From positions 1,054,001 through 1,118,000 of the forward strand of contig CAVUDJ010000019.1 of the NCBI GenBank assembly GCA_963740215.1: a stretch of DNA of 64,000 nucleotides, given 5' to 3'. Origin of the DNA: CAVVAL01 sp963740215 (GTDB lineage: Bacteria > Actinomycetota > Actinomycetes > Mycobacteriales > Cryptosporangiaceae). Below are positions 15,276-24,147 of the stretch, piece after piece (position 1 is the first letter of the stretch; each line of letters begins with the position of its first letter). Below the pieces are notes generated by a model, which saw nothing but the letters and a program-made list of their open reading frames with translations, made no database searches and was not told the DNA's origin. Made by a program: the position numbers and the translations under genes.

Positions 15276-17372
15276 ATGTTACGCAGAGCTGCACTCGTCT
15301 TCTCCGTCTCACTCAGCCTGGCGTTGATGCCGGGAGCTGCGTCCGCCACCGGACACCCGGTGCGGTACCAGCCCGGAGCGCCCGGCATCGGCGACCCGTA
15401 CTTCCCGCTCGACGGCAACGGCGGGTACGACGTACGGCACTACCTGCTCGACGTGAAGTACGCGCCGGCCACGGACGTCCTCAAGGGGGTCGCCACGATC
15501 ACGGCCCGCGCGACGCAGAACCTGTCCCGCTTCAACCTCGACTTCGAGGGCCTCACGGTCCGCTCGATCAGGGTGAACGGCCGGTCGGCCACGTGGACGC
15601 GGAACGGCGGCGAGCTCACCGTCACGCCCCGGCACGGGTTGAAGAAGGGCCACGGCTTCACGACGGTCGTCCGCTACGACGGCGTGCCGCAGACGCTGCC
15701 CGACGGATCGGGCTTCATCCACACCGACGACGGCGCGGTCGTCATCGGCGAGCCCGACGTGGCCGCCACCTGGTTCCCGGTCAACGACCACCCGATCGAC
15801 AAGGCGTCGTACACGATCAAGGTGACGGTCCCCGCCGGCCTGGAAGGCGTGTCCAACGGCGTCCTGGAGAGCAAGCGCACGAAGCGCGGCTGGACCACCT
15901 GGACGTGGCAGGCCAGGGAACCCATGGCGTCCTACCTCGCCACGGCCACCGTCGGCGAGTTCGACCTGCGCGCCTACCGCCAGGGCGGCATCCGGTACTG
16001 GGACGCGCTCGACCCTGACCTGTTCGACCCTGTCGCCGTACCGCGCACCGGCAGCCAGTTCGCGCTCTCGCAGGCCGCCGACTCGTCGTACAAACGCCTG
16101 AGCCACACCATCGCCGTGCCCGCTGGAGGCGCGCAGCTGTCCTTCTGGATGGCCCGTGAAACCGAGGCCAACTGGGACTTCGCGTTCGTCGAGGCGCACA
16201 CCGTCGGCGCGGACGACTGGACGACGCTGCGCGACCTGAACGGCCACACCACCCAGGACACCGGGAACCCGTGCCCGGGCTGGCACGCCCTGCACCCGTT
16301 CCTCGCCACCTACCAGACCGACAACGGCGACGGCACCTGCACGCCCAAGGGCAGCGGCGACTGGTGGGCCGCCACCGGCACCAGCGACGGCTACGAGCAG
16401 TGGGCGTTCGACCTGGCGCCGTACGCGGGCTCGACCGTCGAGGTGTCGATCAGCTACGCGAGCGACGACATCATCCAGGGGCGTGGCCTGTTCGTGGACG
16501 ACGTCGTCGTCTCGACCGGCCAGGGCACCACGTCGTTCGAGGCCGACGGCAACACGTTCGACGGCTGGGCCGTCCCTGGCGCTCCGCCCGGAAGCCCCGG
16601 CAACACCAACGACTGGATCGCCGGCACGGCGGCGGACGCACCACCGTCGCCCGGCGCGATCGCCGAGGGCTCCTTCGCGCGCCAAGGCGAGATCATCTCC
16701 TTCCTCGCCGGGAACTTCGGCCGCTACCCGTTCTCCGCCGCCGGCGGCATCGTCGACGACGTGGCCGGCCTCGGCTTCGCGCTGGAGAACCAGACCCGGC
16801 CGATCTACGCCCGGGACTTCTTCAGTGACTCCATCTCCGGTGACAGCGTGGTCGTGCACGAGCTGGCCCACCAGTGGTACGGCGACAGCCTCGCACTCGC
16901 CCGCTGGCAGCACATCTGGCTCAACGAGGGCTTCGCGACCTACGCGGAGTGGCTGTGGAGCGAGCGGGAGGGCCTCGGCACGGCGCAGGAGACCTTCGAC
17001 TTCTTCTACGGCGTGGTGTTCCCGGAGGGCCATCCGTTCTGGGACCTGACGATCGGCGACCCCGGACCGGACAACCTGTTCAACTTCGCCGTCTATGCCC
17101 GCGGCGCGATGACGCTGCACCAGCTGCGCCTGGCCGTCGGCGATGACGACTTCTTCCGGATCCTCCGGACGTGGGCATCCTCGCGGAAGGGCGGCAACGT
17201 CACCACTGACCAGTTCATCGCGCTGGCGGAGCGCATCTCCGGTCAGCAGCTGGACGCGCTGTTCCAGACCTGGCTCTTCACGGCCGGCAGGCCCACGCTG
17301 CCGACGGCCGCGCTCGCCGCGAAGACCGCGGGCGCGCCCCCGGCCGCGAAGAGCCTCCTGAGGAGGCGTTGA
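15276..17372 (+). CDS. Secreted M1 family metallopeptidase with inserted jelly-roll domain
   Basis: 698 residues. A signal peptide (MLRRAALVFSVSLSLALMPGAASA) is followed by the M1 N-terminal beta domain. The zinc motif HELAHQWYG is at residues 528-536 with the third ligand Glu in WLNEGFATYAEW, so the enzyme should be active; FALENQTRP replaces the usual GxMEN motif. Between about residues 248 and 465 a block unlike M1 (SFWMARETEANWDFAFVEAH, WHALHPFL, GRGLFVDDV, FEADGNTFDGWAVPG) resembles the domain that follows the catalytic core in immune-inhibitor-A (M6) peptidases. The last ~25 residues form an Ala-rich tail ending in RRR. Confidence 0.9.
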   Translation: MLRRAALVFSVSLSLALMPGAASATGHPVRYQPGAPGIGDPYFPLDGNGGYDVRHYLLDVKYAPATDVLKGVATITARATQNLSRFNLDFEGLTVRSIRVNGRSATWTRNGGELTVTPRHGLKKGHGFTTVVRYDGVPQTLPDGSGFIHTDDGAVVIGEPDVAATWFPVNDHPIDKASYTIKVTVPAGLEGVSNGVLESKRTKRGWTTWTWQAREPMASYLATATVGEFDLRAYRQGGIRYWDALDPDLFDPVAVPRTGSQFALSQAADSSYKRLSHTIAVPAGGAQLSFWMARETEANWDFAFVEAHTVGADDWTTLRDLNGHTTQDTGNPCPGWHALHPFLATYQTDNGDGTCTPKGSGDWWAATGTSDGYEQWAFDLAPYAGSTVEVSISYASDDIIQGRGLFVDDVVVSTGQGTTSFEADGNTFDGWAVPGAPPGSPGNTNDWIAGTAADAPPSPGAIAEGSFARQGEIISFLAGNFGRYPFSAAGGIVDDVAGLGFALENQTRPIYARDFFSDSISGDSVVVHELAHQWYGDSLALARWQHIWLNEGFATYAEWLWSEREGLGTAQETFDFFYGVVFPEGHPFWDLTIGDPGPDNLFNFAVYARGAMTLHQLRLAVGDDDFFRILRTWASSRKGGNVTTDQFIALAERISGQQLDALFQTWLFTAGRPTLPTAALAAKTAGAPPAAKSLLRRR

Positions 17373-17375
17373 CGA

Positions 17376-18737
17376 TCAGACGACCGCTGGCGGCGTGTTG
17401 CCGGCCTGCACGATGGCTCGGCGGATCGGCACCGCCGCCAGCAGGACGAACCCGATCAGGAAGAACACGACGAGGGAGATGATCGCCACCCGGTAGCTGC
17501 CCGTGGCCTGGAACGCCAGCCCGAACAGCAGCGGGCCGAGCCAGCTCGTGCCCTTGTCGCTGATCTCGTAGATCCCGAAGTACTCGGCCTCCTTGCCCTT
17601 CGGGATCAGCTGGCTGAACAGCGAGCGGGACAGCGCCTGGCTGCCGCCCAGCACCAGGCCGATCAGCCCGCCGAGCGCCACGAACGGAAGCGCCTGGCGC
17701 GCGGGCAGGAAGTAGGCGATCGCCAGCACGACCGTCCACAGGACGAGGCTGAGCAGGATCGTCTTCCACGCGCCGATGCGCTTGGCGAGCGCGCCCATCA
17801 GCAGCGCGCCGGCGAACGCGAGGAACTGCACCATGAGGATGGTCGGCACCAGGACGTCGTCCGGCAGCTTCAGCTCCTCGGTGCCGTACACGCTGGCGAG
17901 GGTGATGACGGTCTGGATGCCGTCGTTGTAGATCAGGTACGCGATGAGGAAGAACAGCGTCAACGGGTACGCCTTGAGCTCGCGCAGCGTGTGCCACAGC
18001 TGGCGGAACCCGTCCGTGAGCGCCGCGCCCTGGCGCGGACCGGCGACCGGCGGGCGGTTCCGTAGCGTCAGCAGCGGGATCGTGGTGAAGCCTGCCCACC
18101 ACACGCCCGCCGACGCGATGCTGTACCGGGCGACGTCGGCGGTGTCCAGCCCGTACGAGTCCCCCGCCAGCACCGCCACGACGTTCAGCGCCAGCAGCAG
18201 GCCGCCGCCGAGGTAGCCCATCGCCCAGCCGATGCTGGACACCGAGTCACGCCGGTCGGGCTCGGCGATCTGCGGCAGGAACGAGTGGTACACCACGACG
18301 CTCGCCCCGAACGCGATGTTCGCGACCAGGAACAGCGCGCCGCCCAGCAGGTACCGGTCGCCCGTCACGAACAGCAGCCCCACCGTCGCCGCCGCGCCGA
18401 TGTACGCCGCGACCGCCATCAGCTGCTTCTTGTGCGGCGACCGGTCCGCGATCGCGCCCACGACCGGCAGCACGAACACCGTGAGGAACACCGACAACGA
18501 CACCAGGTACGGGAAGAACGAACCCGCCGCCACCGGGATCCCCAGCGGGTACACGCGGTCGTTCGCGTCCGCCGCGTTCTCAGCGATCGAACTCAGGTAC
18601 GGACCGAGGAACACCGTGATGACGGTCGTCGAGAACGCCGAGTTCGCCCAGTCGTAGAAGTACCAGCCACGCCGCTCTCTGGTCGTGCCGTACTGCGCCT
18701 CGTCCACGCTGGACTCGGCAGATGCGCCGGTGGCCAC
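17376..18737 (-). CDS. MFS transporter, UMF1/Atg22-like family
   Basis: 453 residues from GTG 18737; the frame is open further but would overlap the next gene. It starts with RRGWYFYDWANSAFSTTVITVFLGPYL, the signature of the UMF1 (Atg22-like) branch, and shows about twelve hydrophobic helices with a cytoplasmic loop near KKQLMAVAAY. Bacterial members probably export small solutes, but substrates are undefined. Only 3 bp separate it from the M1 peptidase stop, a convergent arrangement without an obvious terminator. Confidence 0.85.
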   Translation of the reverse strand: MATGASAESSVDEAQYGTTRERRGWYFYDWANSAFSTTVITVFLGPYLSSIAENAADANDRVYPLGIPVAAGSFFPYLVSLSVFLTVFVLPVVGAIADRSPHKKQLMAVAAYIGAAATVGLLFVTGDRYLLGGALFLVANIAFGASVVVYHSFLPQIAEPDRRDSVSSIGWAMGYLGGGLLLALNVVAVLAGDSYGLDTADVARYSIASAGVWWAGFTTIPLLTLRNRPPVAGPRQGAALTDGFRQLWHTLRELKAYPLTLFFLIAYLIYNDGIQTVITLASVYGTEELKLPDDVLVPTILMVQFLAFAGALLMGALAKRIGAWKTILLSLVLWTVVLAIAYFLPARQALPFVALGGLIGLVLGGSQALSRSLFSQLIPKGKEAEYFGIYEISDKGTSWLGPLLFGLAFQATGSYRVAIISLVVFFLIGFVLLAAVPIRRAIVQAGNTPPAVV

Positions 18738-18786
18738 TATCGCTGCCTCGCTCGGTTCAGGCGGCCCACAAGGCCACGTCCATCGT

Positions 18787-19569
18787 TCATGCGGTCCACA
18801 GGCCACGGGCGGTGTAGATATCACGCAACGTGTCGATCCGGTCCGTCATGATGCCATCCACGCCAAGATCCAGGAGTCGATTGATCTCCTTCGGCTCGTC
18901 GATCGTCCAGACGTGCACCTGCATACCCAGCTCGTGGGCATGATCGACGAACCTCCGGTCGACGACCGTGATCCCGAGCCGGGCCGGCACCTGCGCCAGC
19001 GGCACGCCCTCCATACCTCCCGCGCCGTTCGGTCCCCACCAGGACGCACGCCGCAACCGCAGCACGCCACGCGGCCCGAGCGACGTGCACAGCCGCGGGC
19101 CCAGCGCCTCGCGGACGCGGCTCAGCCGGGCGTCGGAGAACGACCCCACACCCACCCGGTCGAGCGCGCGGGTCTGCCGGATCACCTCGACCAGCGGACC
19201 TACCGCCAGGTCGGACTTCACGTCGATGTTCACCCGCAGTGACGGCCATGCGTCGAGTACGTCAGCCAGCAGCGGAATACGCTCGTGGCCGCGGACCCTC
19301 GCCTGGCGCACCTTCGACCACGGCAGCGCCCCGATCCGCCCAGTGCTGTCGGTGACGCGGTTCAGCCACGGATCGTGGAAGGCCACCAGCACGCCGTCCG
19401 CCGTGGCGTGCACGTCCGTCTCGATGTACCGGTATCCCGCGTCCACCGCGCGCGCGAACGCCGTCATCGTGTTCTCCAGCCCGCCCGCCGCCCCGCCCCG
19501 GTGCGCGAACGCCAACGGGACCGGGCTGTCGAGGTACGCGAAGTCGCGTGCGGCAGGGGAGACGGTCAC
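18787..19569 (-). CDS. Glycerophosphodiester phosphodiesterase
   Basis: 260 residues from GTG 19569 (VTVSPAARDFAYLD). The GDPD signature is complete: FAHRGGAAGGLENTMTAF near the N-terminus with the catalytic His, RYIETDVHATADGVLVAFHD with the metal-binding Glu/Asp and second His, then NIDVKSD. It hydrolyses glycerophosphodiesters to glycerol-3-phosphate and an alcohol. There is no signal peptide, so it is probably cytoplasmic. It is 49 bp upstream of the MFS gene on the same strand, so a joint operon for phosphodiester turnover is possible. Confidence 0.92.
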   Translation of the reverse strand: MTVSPAARDFAYLDSPVPLAFAHRGGAAGGLENTMTAFARAVDAGYRYIETDVHATADGVLVAFHDPWLNRVTDSTGRIGALPWSKVRQARVRGHERIPLLADVLDAWPSLRVNIDVKSDLAVGPLVEVIRQTRALDRVGVGSFSDARLSRVREALGPRLCTSLGPRGVLRLRRASWWGPNGAGGMEGVPLAQVPARLGITVVDRRFVDHAHELGMQVHVWTIDEPKEINRLLDLGVDGIMTDRIDTLRDIYTARGLWTA

Positions 19570-19579
19570 GCGCGCAAGT

Positions 19580-19900
19580 ATGCCGGTGACTATCGTGTGC
19601 TTCCTGATGAGGCCGCTACACGTGCTCACCTCGGTCATCCAGGCCGCCGCGCTGGCCCGCGAGCTGGCGGGGGAGGGCTGGCACGTCCACGAGGGATTCG
19701 TGCTGCCCGACGAACCGTGGGACATCGCCGCCAGCACCACGCTCCTCGTCGGCTACGTCGACGACGCCACGGCGGCCGCGGACGCGGTGCTCGCCGCCGA
19801 ACGGGGAGCCGCCGTCATCGCCACCGTGGACTCCGGATCCGACGTCGAGGCCCTGCTTGTCGCCGACCTCAGCCGCATCGGCCCGGTGACGCGCTCCTGA
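19580..19900 (+). CDS. Hypothetical small protein
   Basis: Up to 106 residues from ATG 19580, or fewer if MRPLHV or the following GTG is the start. Text such as LVGYVDDATAAADAVLAAERGAAVIATVD suggests an alpha/beta fold but matches no family I know. It is divergent from the phosphodiesterase with only ~10 bp between starts, so a later start with room for promoters is plausible. Confidence 0.5.
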   Translation: MPVTIVCFLMRPLHVLTSVIQAAALARELAGEGWHVHEGFVLPDEPWDIAASTTLLVGYVDDATAAADAVLAAERGAAVIATVDSGSDVEALLVADLSRIGPVTRS

Positions 19901-19906
19901 GCCCGC

Positions 19907-19945
19907 GCGGTTCGTCTGCGGCCGTAACGGTCGCAGACGAACCGC
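19907..19945. terminator. Bidirectional terminator, perfect 14-bp stem
   Basis: GCGGTTCGTCTGCG (19907-19920) is exactly complementary to 19932-19945, with an inner CCG/CGG mini-stem in the 11-base loop. It lies between two convergent genes. Confidence 0.8.
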
Positions 19946-19949
19946 TACC

Positions 19950-20696
19950 TCAGCGACGTGGATAGCTGCGGGCGGTGCTCACCGGCCGCACCGGATCGAC
20001 GTACCGAGGAAGGCCGGGCTCGTCCGGTCGCAGCTCGGTCAGCTCCGCGACCAGCGCCTCGGTGATGCGGTCGGTGGCGGCATGCGCGTCCAGCCCCGTG
20101 AGGTCCACCGGGGCGCCGAAGTGCACACGGACCACCGGCCGTCGCCACAGCGCGCTCACCGCGGTACGCACCATCGCGCCGCCGCCGTCCCAGGCGAGGA
20201 CCTCGTGCGCTCCCCACTGCACGACCGGCACCACCGCCGTGCCCGTGGCGAGCGCGATCCGCGCCAACCCCGACCTGCCACGCTCCGGCCACATGCCCGG
20301 GTCGAGCGTGATCCGGCCCTCCGGGTATCCGGCGACGATCGACCCTTGCCGCAGCGCGTCCAGCGCCGCAGAGGACGCGGCGCCACCGTTGCCGTTGCGA
20401 CGATCCACCGGGATGTGCCCGCACCGCCGCAGCATCGGACCGACGACCGGCGCCCGGAACACCCCCTTGGTGACCATCACCCGGGGCGCCAGCCGCCGCA
20501 CGCGAGCCGCCGCGACCAGCGCGATCGGGTCGAAGATGCCGATGTGGTTGCCCGCCAGCAGCAGCGGCCCGCCCCGCAGCCCGGCCGGGACGTCACCCGT
20601 GACGCGGAGCCGGCAGAACACCGGCGCCGCGCAGCGCGCGAGCACCAGCAGCACGCGCCACAACAGCGGCGGCACGTACCTGCTGGTCGATGTCAT
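19950..20696 (-). CDS. Lysophospholipid (1-acyl-glycerol-3-phosphate) acyltransferase
   Basis: 248 residues. The PlsC-type motifs are present: block I NHIGIFDP (NHxxxxD), block III YPEGRIT, and VVPVVQWG as block IV. It acylates lysophosphatidate-like acceptors at the membrane. The basic N-terminal helix (LLWRVLLVLARCAAPVF) probably anchors it. An 88-bp spacer separates it from the dehydrogenase upstream and contains a 15-bp palindrome, TCAACCTAAGGTTGA, at 20767-20781. Confidence 0.9.
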   Translation of the reverse strand: MTSTSRYVPPLLWRVLLVLARCAAPVFCRLRVTGDVPAGLRGGPLLLAGNHIGIFDPIALVAAARVRRLAPRVMVTKGVFRAPVVGPMLRRCGHIPVDRRNGNGGAASSAALDALRQGSIVAGYPEGRITLDPGMWPERGRSGLARIALATGTAVVPVVQWGAHEVLAWDGGGAMVRTAVSALWRRPVVRVHFGAPVDLTGLDAHAATDRITEALVAELTELRPDEPGLPRYVDPVRPVSTARSYPRR

Positions 20697-20784
20697 CCGG
20701 GCATGGTGCCATGGCGGGCCGGGATCTCTAGAACTTCAACCTCTACCGGAGCCGCCAGTCTTACCCTCAACCTAAGGTTGATAC

Positions 20785-21783
20785 TTAGCGGCGCCGCACG
20801 AGGGGCTCGGCACCGTTGACGACGTTCACCACAGGACGACCCTCGATCGCCGCAGTCACGTTCTCCAGCGTCGCCTGCAGCAAACGCATCTGCGCCTGCG
20901 GCGTCACCGAGGCCGCGTGCGGCGAGAGCAGCAACTTCGGGTGCGACCGGATCGGATCGTCGAGCGCCGGTGGCTCCGTCTCGTACACGTCCAGCGCAGC
21001 GCCCGCCAACTGACCCGCGTCGAGCAGGGCCAGCATCGCCGACTCGTCGACGATGCCGCCGCGCGCCGCGTTCACCAGGTACGCGCCGTGGGGCAACCGG
21101 CTCAGCCGTTCCTTGCCCAGCAGGCCGGTCGTCTCCGCGGCGCGAGCCACGACAACGAGCAGCACGTCCGAGTTCGCGACCAGGTCGTCCAACTCCCGGT
21201 ACGTGGCGCCGTACTCCTCGTCCGTCGGGCGCTGCCGGCGCGACCAGTACGACACGTCACAGCCGAGCGCCGCATACCGGGTCGCACACGCCACCCCGAT
21301 CGCGCCGAACCCGACCAGCCCCACGCGACGACCCGCCAGCTCGACCGCCCGGCCGCCCATCTCCAGCTGCGGCCACCCGCCCGCGCGCACCTGCTGGTCG
21401 GCCCAGACCGATCCGCGCAGCAACGTGAACGTGGACGCCAGGCACCACTCCGCCACGCTGATCGTGTTCGAGCCGGCGGTATTCGCGATCGGCACGCCGG
21501 CCGCCTTGAGAGCCGCCAGGTCGTGGCCGTCGACGCCGACCGCCACCTGCTGTACGAACGCCAGCTTCTTCGCGACCGCCACGGCGTCCGCGTCGAGGGG
21601 GAGCTGGCCGGTGAAGTCGCCCAGCACGATCTCCGCGTCCGGTAGGGCCGCGTGCAAGCCGGCGCGATCGCGCGTCTCCGGGAAGGAGAGCTGGACCTTG
21701 TCGCCGAGCGGCGCGAGGAACGCCGTCATGAGATCCGGGTGGAGCGGGGGGAGCGAGAGCACGTTCCATGGCTTATCGGTCAC
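20785..21783 (-). CDS. D-isomer-specific 2-hydroxyacid dehydrogenase
   Basis: 332 residues. The NAD motif VGLVGFGAIGVA, the later VNAARGGIVDE with its Asp/Glu, and LLSPHAASVT with the catalytic His are in order. The arginine/glutamate segments are in place (VVARAAETTGLL, and YETEPPALDDP). The substrate cannot be told from sequence; phosphoglycerate, glyoxylate or formate-like substrates are possible. It is divergent from tam. Confidence 0.9.
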   Translation of the reverse strand: MTDKPWNVLSLPPLHPDLMTAFLAPLGDKVQLSFPETRDRAGLHAALPDAEIVLGDFTGQLPLDADAVAVAKKLAFVQQVAVGVDGHDLAALKAAGVPIANTAGSNTISVAEWCLASTFTLLRGSVWADQQVRAGGWPQLEMGGRAVELAGRRVGLVGFGAIGVACATRYAALGCDVSYWSRRQRPTDEEYGATYRELDDLVANSDVLLVVVARAAETTGLLGKERLSRLPHGAYLVNAARGGIVDESAMLALLDAGQLAGAALDVYETEPPALDDPIRSHPKLLLSPHAASVTPQAQMRLLQATLENVTAAIEGRPVVNVVNGAEPLVRRR

Positions 21784-21837
21784 CCCACCATCCTGCTACA
21801 GTGCTAGCAAGACGAACGTACGGTTTGGAGGTTCGCC

Positions 21838-22593
21838 ATGTGGGACCCGACTACCTACCTCACCTACGCCGACGAACGCGGCAGACCGTTCCACGACCTC
21901 GTCGCCCGCATCGGCGCAGACCAACCCTGCGCGGTCACCGACCTTGGCTGCGGGCCTGGGAACCTCACCCTGACGCTGGCGTCGCGCTGGCCCGGCGCCG
22001 CGATCACAGGCATCGACTCGTCCCCGGAGATGGTCGCCCAAGCCAAGGCGACACCTGGACCCGTTACCTTCGAGGTCGGCGACGTCCGCGACTGGCACCC
22101 CGCACCCGACACCGACGTCGTGCTCTCCAACGCCACGCTGCAGTGGGTTCCCGGGCACGACGCCCTGCTCGCCACCTGGGCCGGCGAGCTGTCGCCCGGC
22201 TCGTGGCTGGCATTCCAGGTGCCCGGCAACTTCGACGCACCCTCCCACCAGGCGCTGAGGGCGCTCGCCGCCTCCTGGGACGACCAACTGGCCGGCGTCC
22301 TCCGCCACGACCAGCCGGTCCTCGACCCCGCCGGGTACGCGAACGTCCTGAGCGCCGGTGCCGTCGACGCCTGGGAGACCACGTACCTGCACATCCTCGC
22401 CGCCGGCACCGAGCACCCGGTGCTGTCGTGGATGGAGGGCACCGCACTGCGGCCCATCCGCTCTGCGCTCGACGGCGAAGCGTGGCACGAGTTCCGCGCC
22501 GTGCTAGGTAAGCAGCTCGCCGACGAATACCCGGTACAGGACGGGCGCGTGCTGTTCCCGTTCCGGCGGGTGTTCGTGGTGGCGCAGGTCTGA
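21838..22593 (+). CDS. tam: Trans-aconitate 2-methyltransferase
   Basis: 251 residues. The sequence opens with MWDPTTYLTYADERGRPFHD, the Tam start, then the SAM motif VTDLGCGPGNLT, GIDSSPEMV and the LSNATLQWVPGH acidic/aromatic segment. Tam methylates trans-aconitate, a spontaneous inhibitor of aconitase. GGAGG lies 8 bp before the ATG. It is convergent with the next gene. Confidence 0.92.
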   Translation: MWDPTTYLTYADERGRPFHDLVARIGADQPCAVTDLGCGPGNLTLTLASRWPGAAITGIDSSPEMVAQAKATPGPVTFEVGDVRDWHPAPDTDVVLSNATLQWVPGHDALLATWAGELSPGSWLAFQVPGNFDAPSHQALRALAASWDDQLAGVLRHDQPVLDPAGYANVLSAGAVDAWETTYLHILAAGTEHPVLSWMEGTALRPIRSALDGEAWHEFRAVLGKQLADEYPVQDGRVLFPFRRVFVVAQV

Positions 22594-22613
22594 CGCCAGC
22601 GTCAGGTTCTCGG

Positions 22614-23498
22614 CTAGCAGGCCTGGACGATCCGCTCGCACAGCGCGTGCGTCTCCAGTGCATCGCGCGCCGACAGCAGCTCGCCTCGCCGGACGGCAGC
22701 GAGGAACGCGTCACACGCCTGCTCGATGCCGCGCTGCCGGGCGACGGGAGTCCAGTCACCGCGCCGGGTCGTCACGATCGCGTCGCCGTACTCGACGATC
22801 TCCGCCAGATCCGTGACGCGCCGCTTCCGGTTGCGTCCCGACACCTCGACGCTCTCCTCGGCGCCACCGCTCACGCGGTTCATGATGCCCAAGGCGGTGA
22901 AGCCGGACCCCGACAGCTGCAACACCACGTGCTGGAGCAGCCCCGCCTCGACCCGCGTCCGGATGTCCACGTGCTCGACCGCACCCGGCGCGAGGTACCG
23001 CAGCGTGTCGACCACGTGGATGAAGTCGTCGAACACCACCGCACGCGGCTGGGCAGGCAGTCCAGCCCGGTTCTTCTGCATGACGACCAGGTCGCGGGGG
23101 AGCGTGACCAGCTCCGCGTACGCCGGCGCGTACCGCCGGTTGAAGCCGACCATCAGCGACCGCCGGTGGCGTTCCGCGAGCGTCACCAGGTACTCCGCGC
23201 CGGCGAGGTCGGCGTCGAGCGGCTTGTCCACGTAGACGTGGCAACCGGCGTTCAGCAGCCGCTCGACGATGGGCCGGTGCGCGATCGTCGCCGCGTGCAC
23301 GAACGCCACGTCGATACCCGCGCCCAGCAGCGCATCGAGATCGGTGTAACGGTGCGGGATCCGGTACGCGTCGCCCAGCTCGTCCAGCACCGCCCGATCG
23401 CGGGTGAGCAGGTGCGGCTCCAGGTCGCCCCGGGCCGCCAGCACCGGCAGGTAAGCCTTACGTGCGATGTCACCCAGCCCGATGATCCCGACTCGCAT
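22614..23498 (-). CDS. Gfo/Idh/MocA family oxidoreductase
   Basis: 294 residues from ATG 23498 (MRVGIIGLGDIARKAYLPVL); the open frame extends 14 codons further without a better start. It has an N-terminal Rossmann NAD(P) domain and the EKP-like motif YVDKPLDADLAGAEYLV. The C-terminal domain contains GFNRRYAPAY and DDFIHVVDTLRYLAPG. The substrate is probably a sugar or polyol, unassigned. Closest kin would be small MviM-like members. Confidence 0.87.
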   Translation of the reverse strand: MRVGIIGLGDIARKAYLPVLAARGDLEPHLLTRDRAVLDELGDAYRIPHRYTDLDALLGAGIDVAFVHAATIAHRPIVERLLNAGCHVYVDKPLDADLAGAEYLVTLAERHRRSLMVGFNRRYAPAYAELVTLPRDLVVMQKNRAGLPAQPRAVVFDDFIHVVDTLRYLAPGAVEHVDIRTRVEAGLLQHVVLQLSGSGFTALGIMNRVSGGAEESVEVSGRNRKRRVTDLAEIVEYGDAIVTTRRGDWTPVARQRGIEQACDAFLAAVRRGELLSARDALETHALCERIVQAC

Positions 23499-23548
23499 GG
23501 CAGCACTGTAGTAGAGGTATACAGCCGATCGCCCATACACTCGGTGGC

Positions 23549-23779
23549 ATGGCCGAGAAGACGAAGATGACCCTGGCGCTCGCCACGCGCGAGATCATCC
23601 GCCAGCGCGCGGCCGAGGACGGCCTCGACATGGGCACCTACATCGACCGCCTGGTCGAACGCGACGACCTGCGCCGCCGTATCGCCGCCGACGTCACCAC
23701 GTTGGAGGCCGCCGGGCTGGGGCGCCGCACCGACGCGATCGCCGCAGCCGCCGTCCGATCCCGCCACACCACTCTGTGA
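23549..23779 (+). CDS. Probable RHH antitoxin
   Basis: 76 residues: an N-terminal beta strand and helices (MTLALATREIIRQRAAEDGLD, shown here only to its core MTLALATREI) typical of ribbon-helix-helix antitoxins, then an acidic/basic helix ERDDLRRRIAADV. It overlaps the next gene by GTGA, as expected for a type II toxin-antitoxin pair. It is divergent from the oxidoreductase with ~50 bp between, leaving space for an autoregulated promoter. Confidence 0.65.
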   Translation: MAEKTKMTLALATREIIRQRAAEDGLDMGTYIDRLVERDDLRRRIAADVTTLEAAGLGRRTDAIAAAAVRSRHTTL

Positions 23780-24099
23780 GTCGCGAACCAGCCTTCGGCG
23801 AAGTGTGGCTGTCCCCGGACGGCACAGTGCTACCCGGTGGCATGCTGTGCCTCGTCGTCTCCGGCGACCTGTACAACGCCCAACGCGCCCAGCGGATCGT
23901 CGTCGAGGTGATCAGCCAGCGACTCCCGTCCGCCGGCGGCGTCCTGGTCGATCTCGGCCCGATCGGGTCGGCGGTGGTCGACACCCCGATCGCGGTCAGC
24001 CTCAACTGGTTCGCCGGATCCACCGAGCCTGTCGCCATCGTCGATCCCGGCCAGGCACGCCGCGCCGCCGACGCCCTGCGTGCACTGCTCGGGCCGTAA
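23776..24099 (+). CDS. MazF/PemK-like putative toxin
   Basis: 107 residues. The N-terminus GEVWLSPDG followed by MLCLVVSGDLYNAQ mimics the MazF-family pattern (GEVW..., then LVVSxDxxN), and the middle contains alternating strands (VVEVISQRL, VLVDLGPIG, AVSLNW). MazF toxins are mRNA endoribonucleases or gyrase inhibitors of the CcdB fold; the exact activity here is open. It is translationally coupled to the RHH antitoxin, which supports a toxin role. Confidence 0.6.
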   Translation: MSREPAFGEVWLSPDGTVLPGGMLCLVVSGDLYNAQRAQRIVVEVISQRLPSAGGVLVDLGPIGSAVVDTPIAVSLNWFAGSTEPVAIVDPGQARRAADALRALLGP

Positions 24100-24141
24100 G
24101 CCCGCATGCGGGCTTGACGCATTCCCATATGGGAATATGAT
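24098..24141 (+). promoter_or_regulatory. ArsR-controlled promoter with two palindromes; likely leaderless start
   Basis: TTGACG (24114-24119), 16-bp spacer, TATGAT (24136-24141). The spacer is occupied by the palindrome ATTCCCATATGGGAAT (24121-24136), an ideal operator for a repressor. Just upstream, AAGCCCGCATGCGGGCTT (24098-24115) is a second perfect palindrome and overlaps the -35; it may also terminate the toxin gene. The ATG at 24148 is only 6 bp beyond the -10, so the mRNA is likely leaderless. Confidence 0.75.
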
Positions 24142-24147
24142 GTAGTC

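Noticed and set aside
15309..17120. 603-residue minus-strand open frame opposite the M1 peptidase
   Set aside because: Shadow of a well-supported gene with signal peptide and zinc motif.
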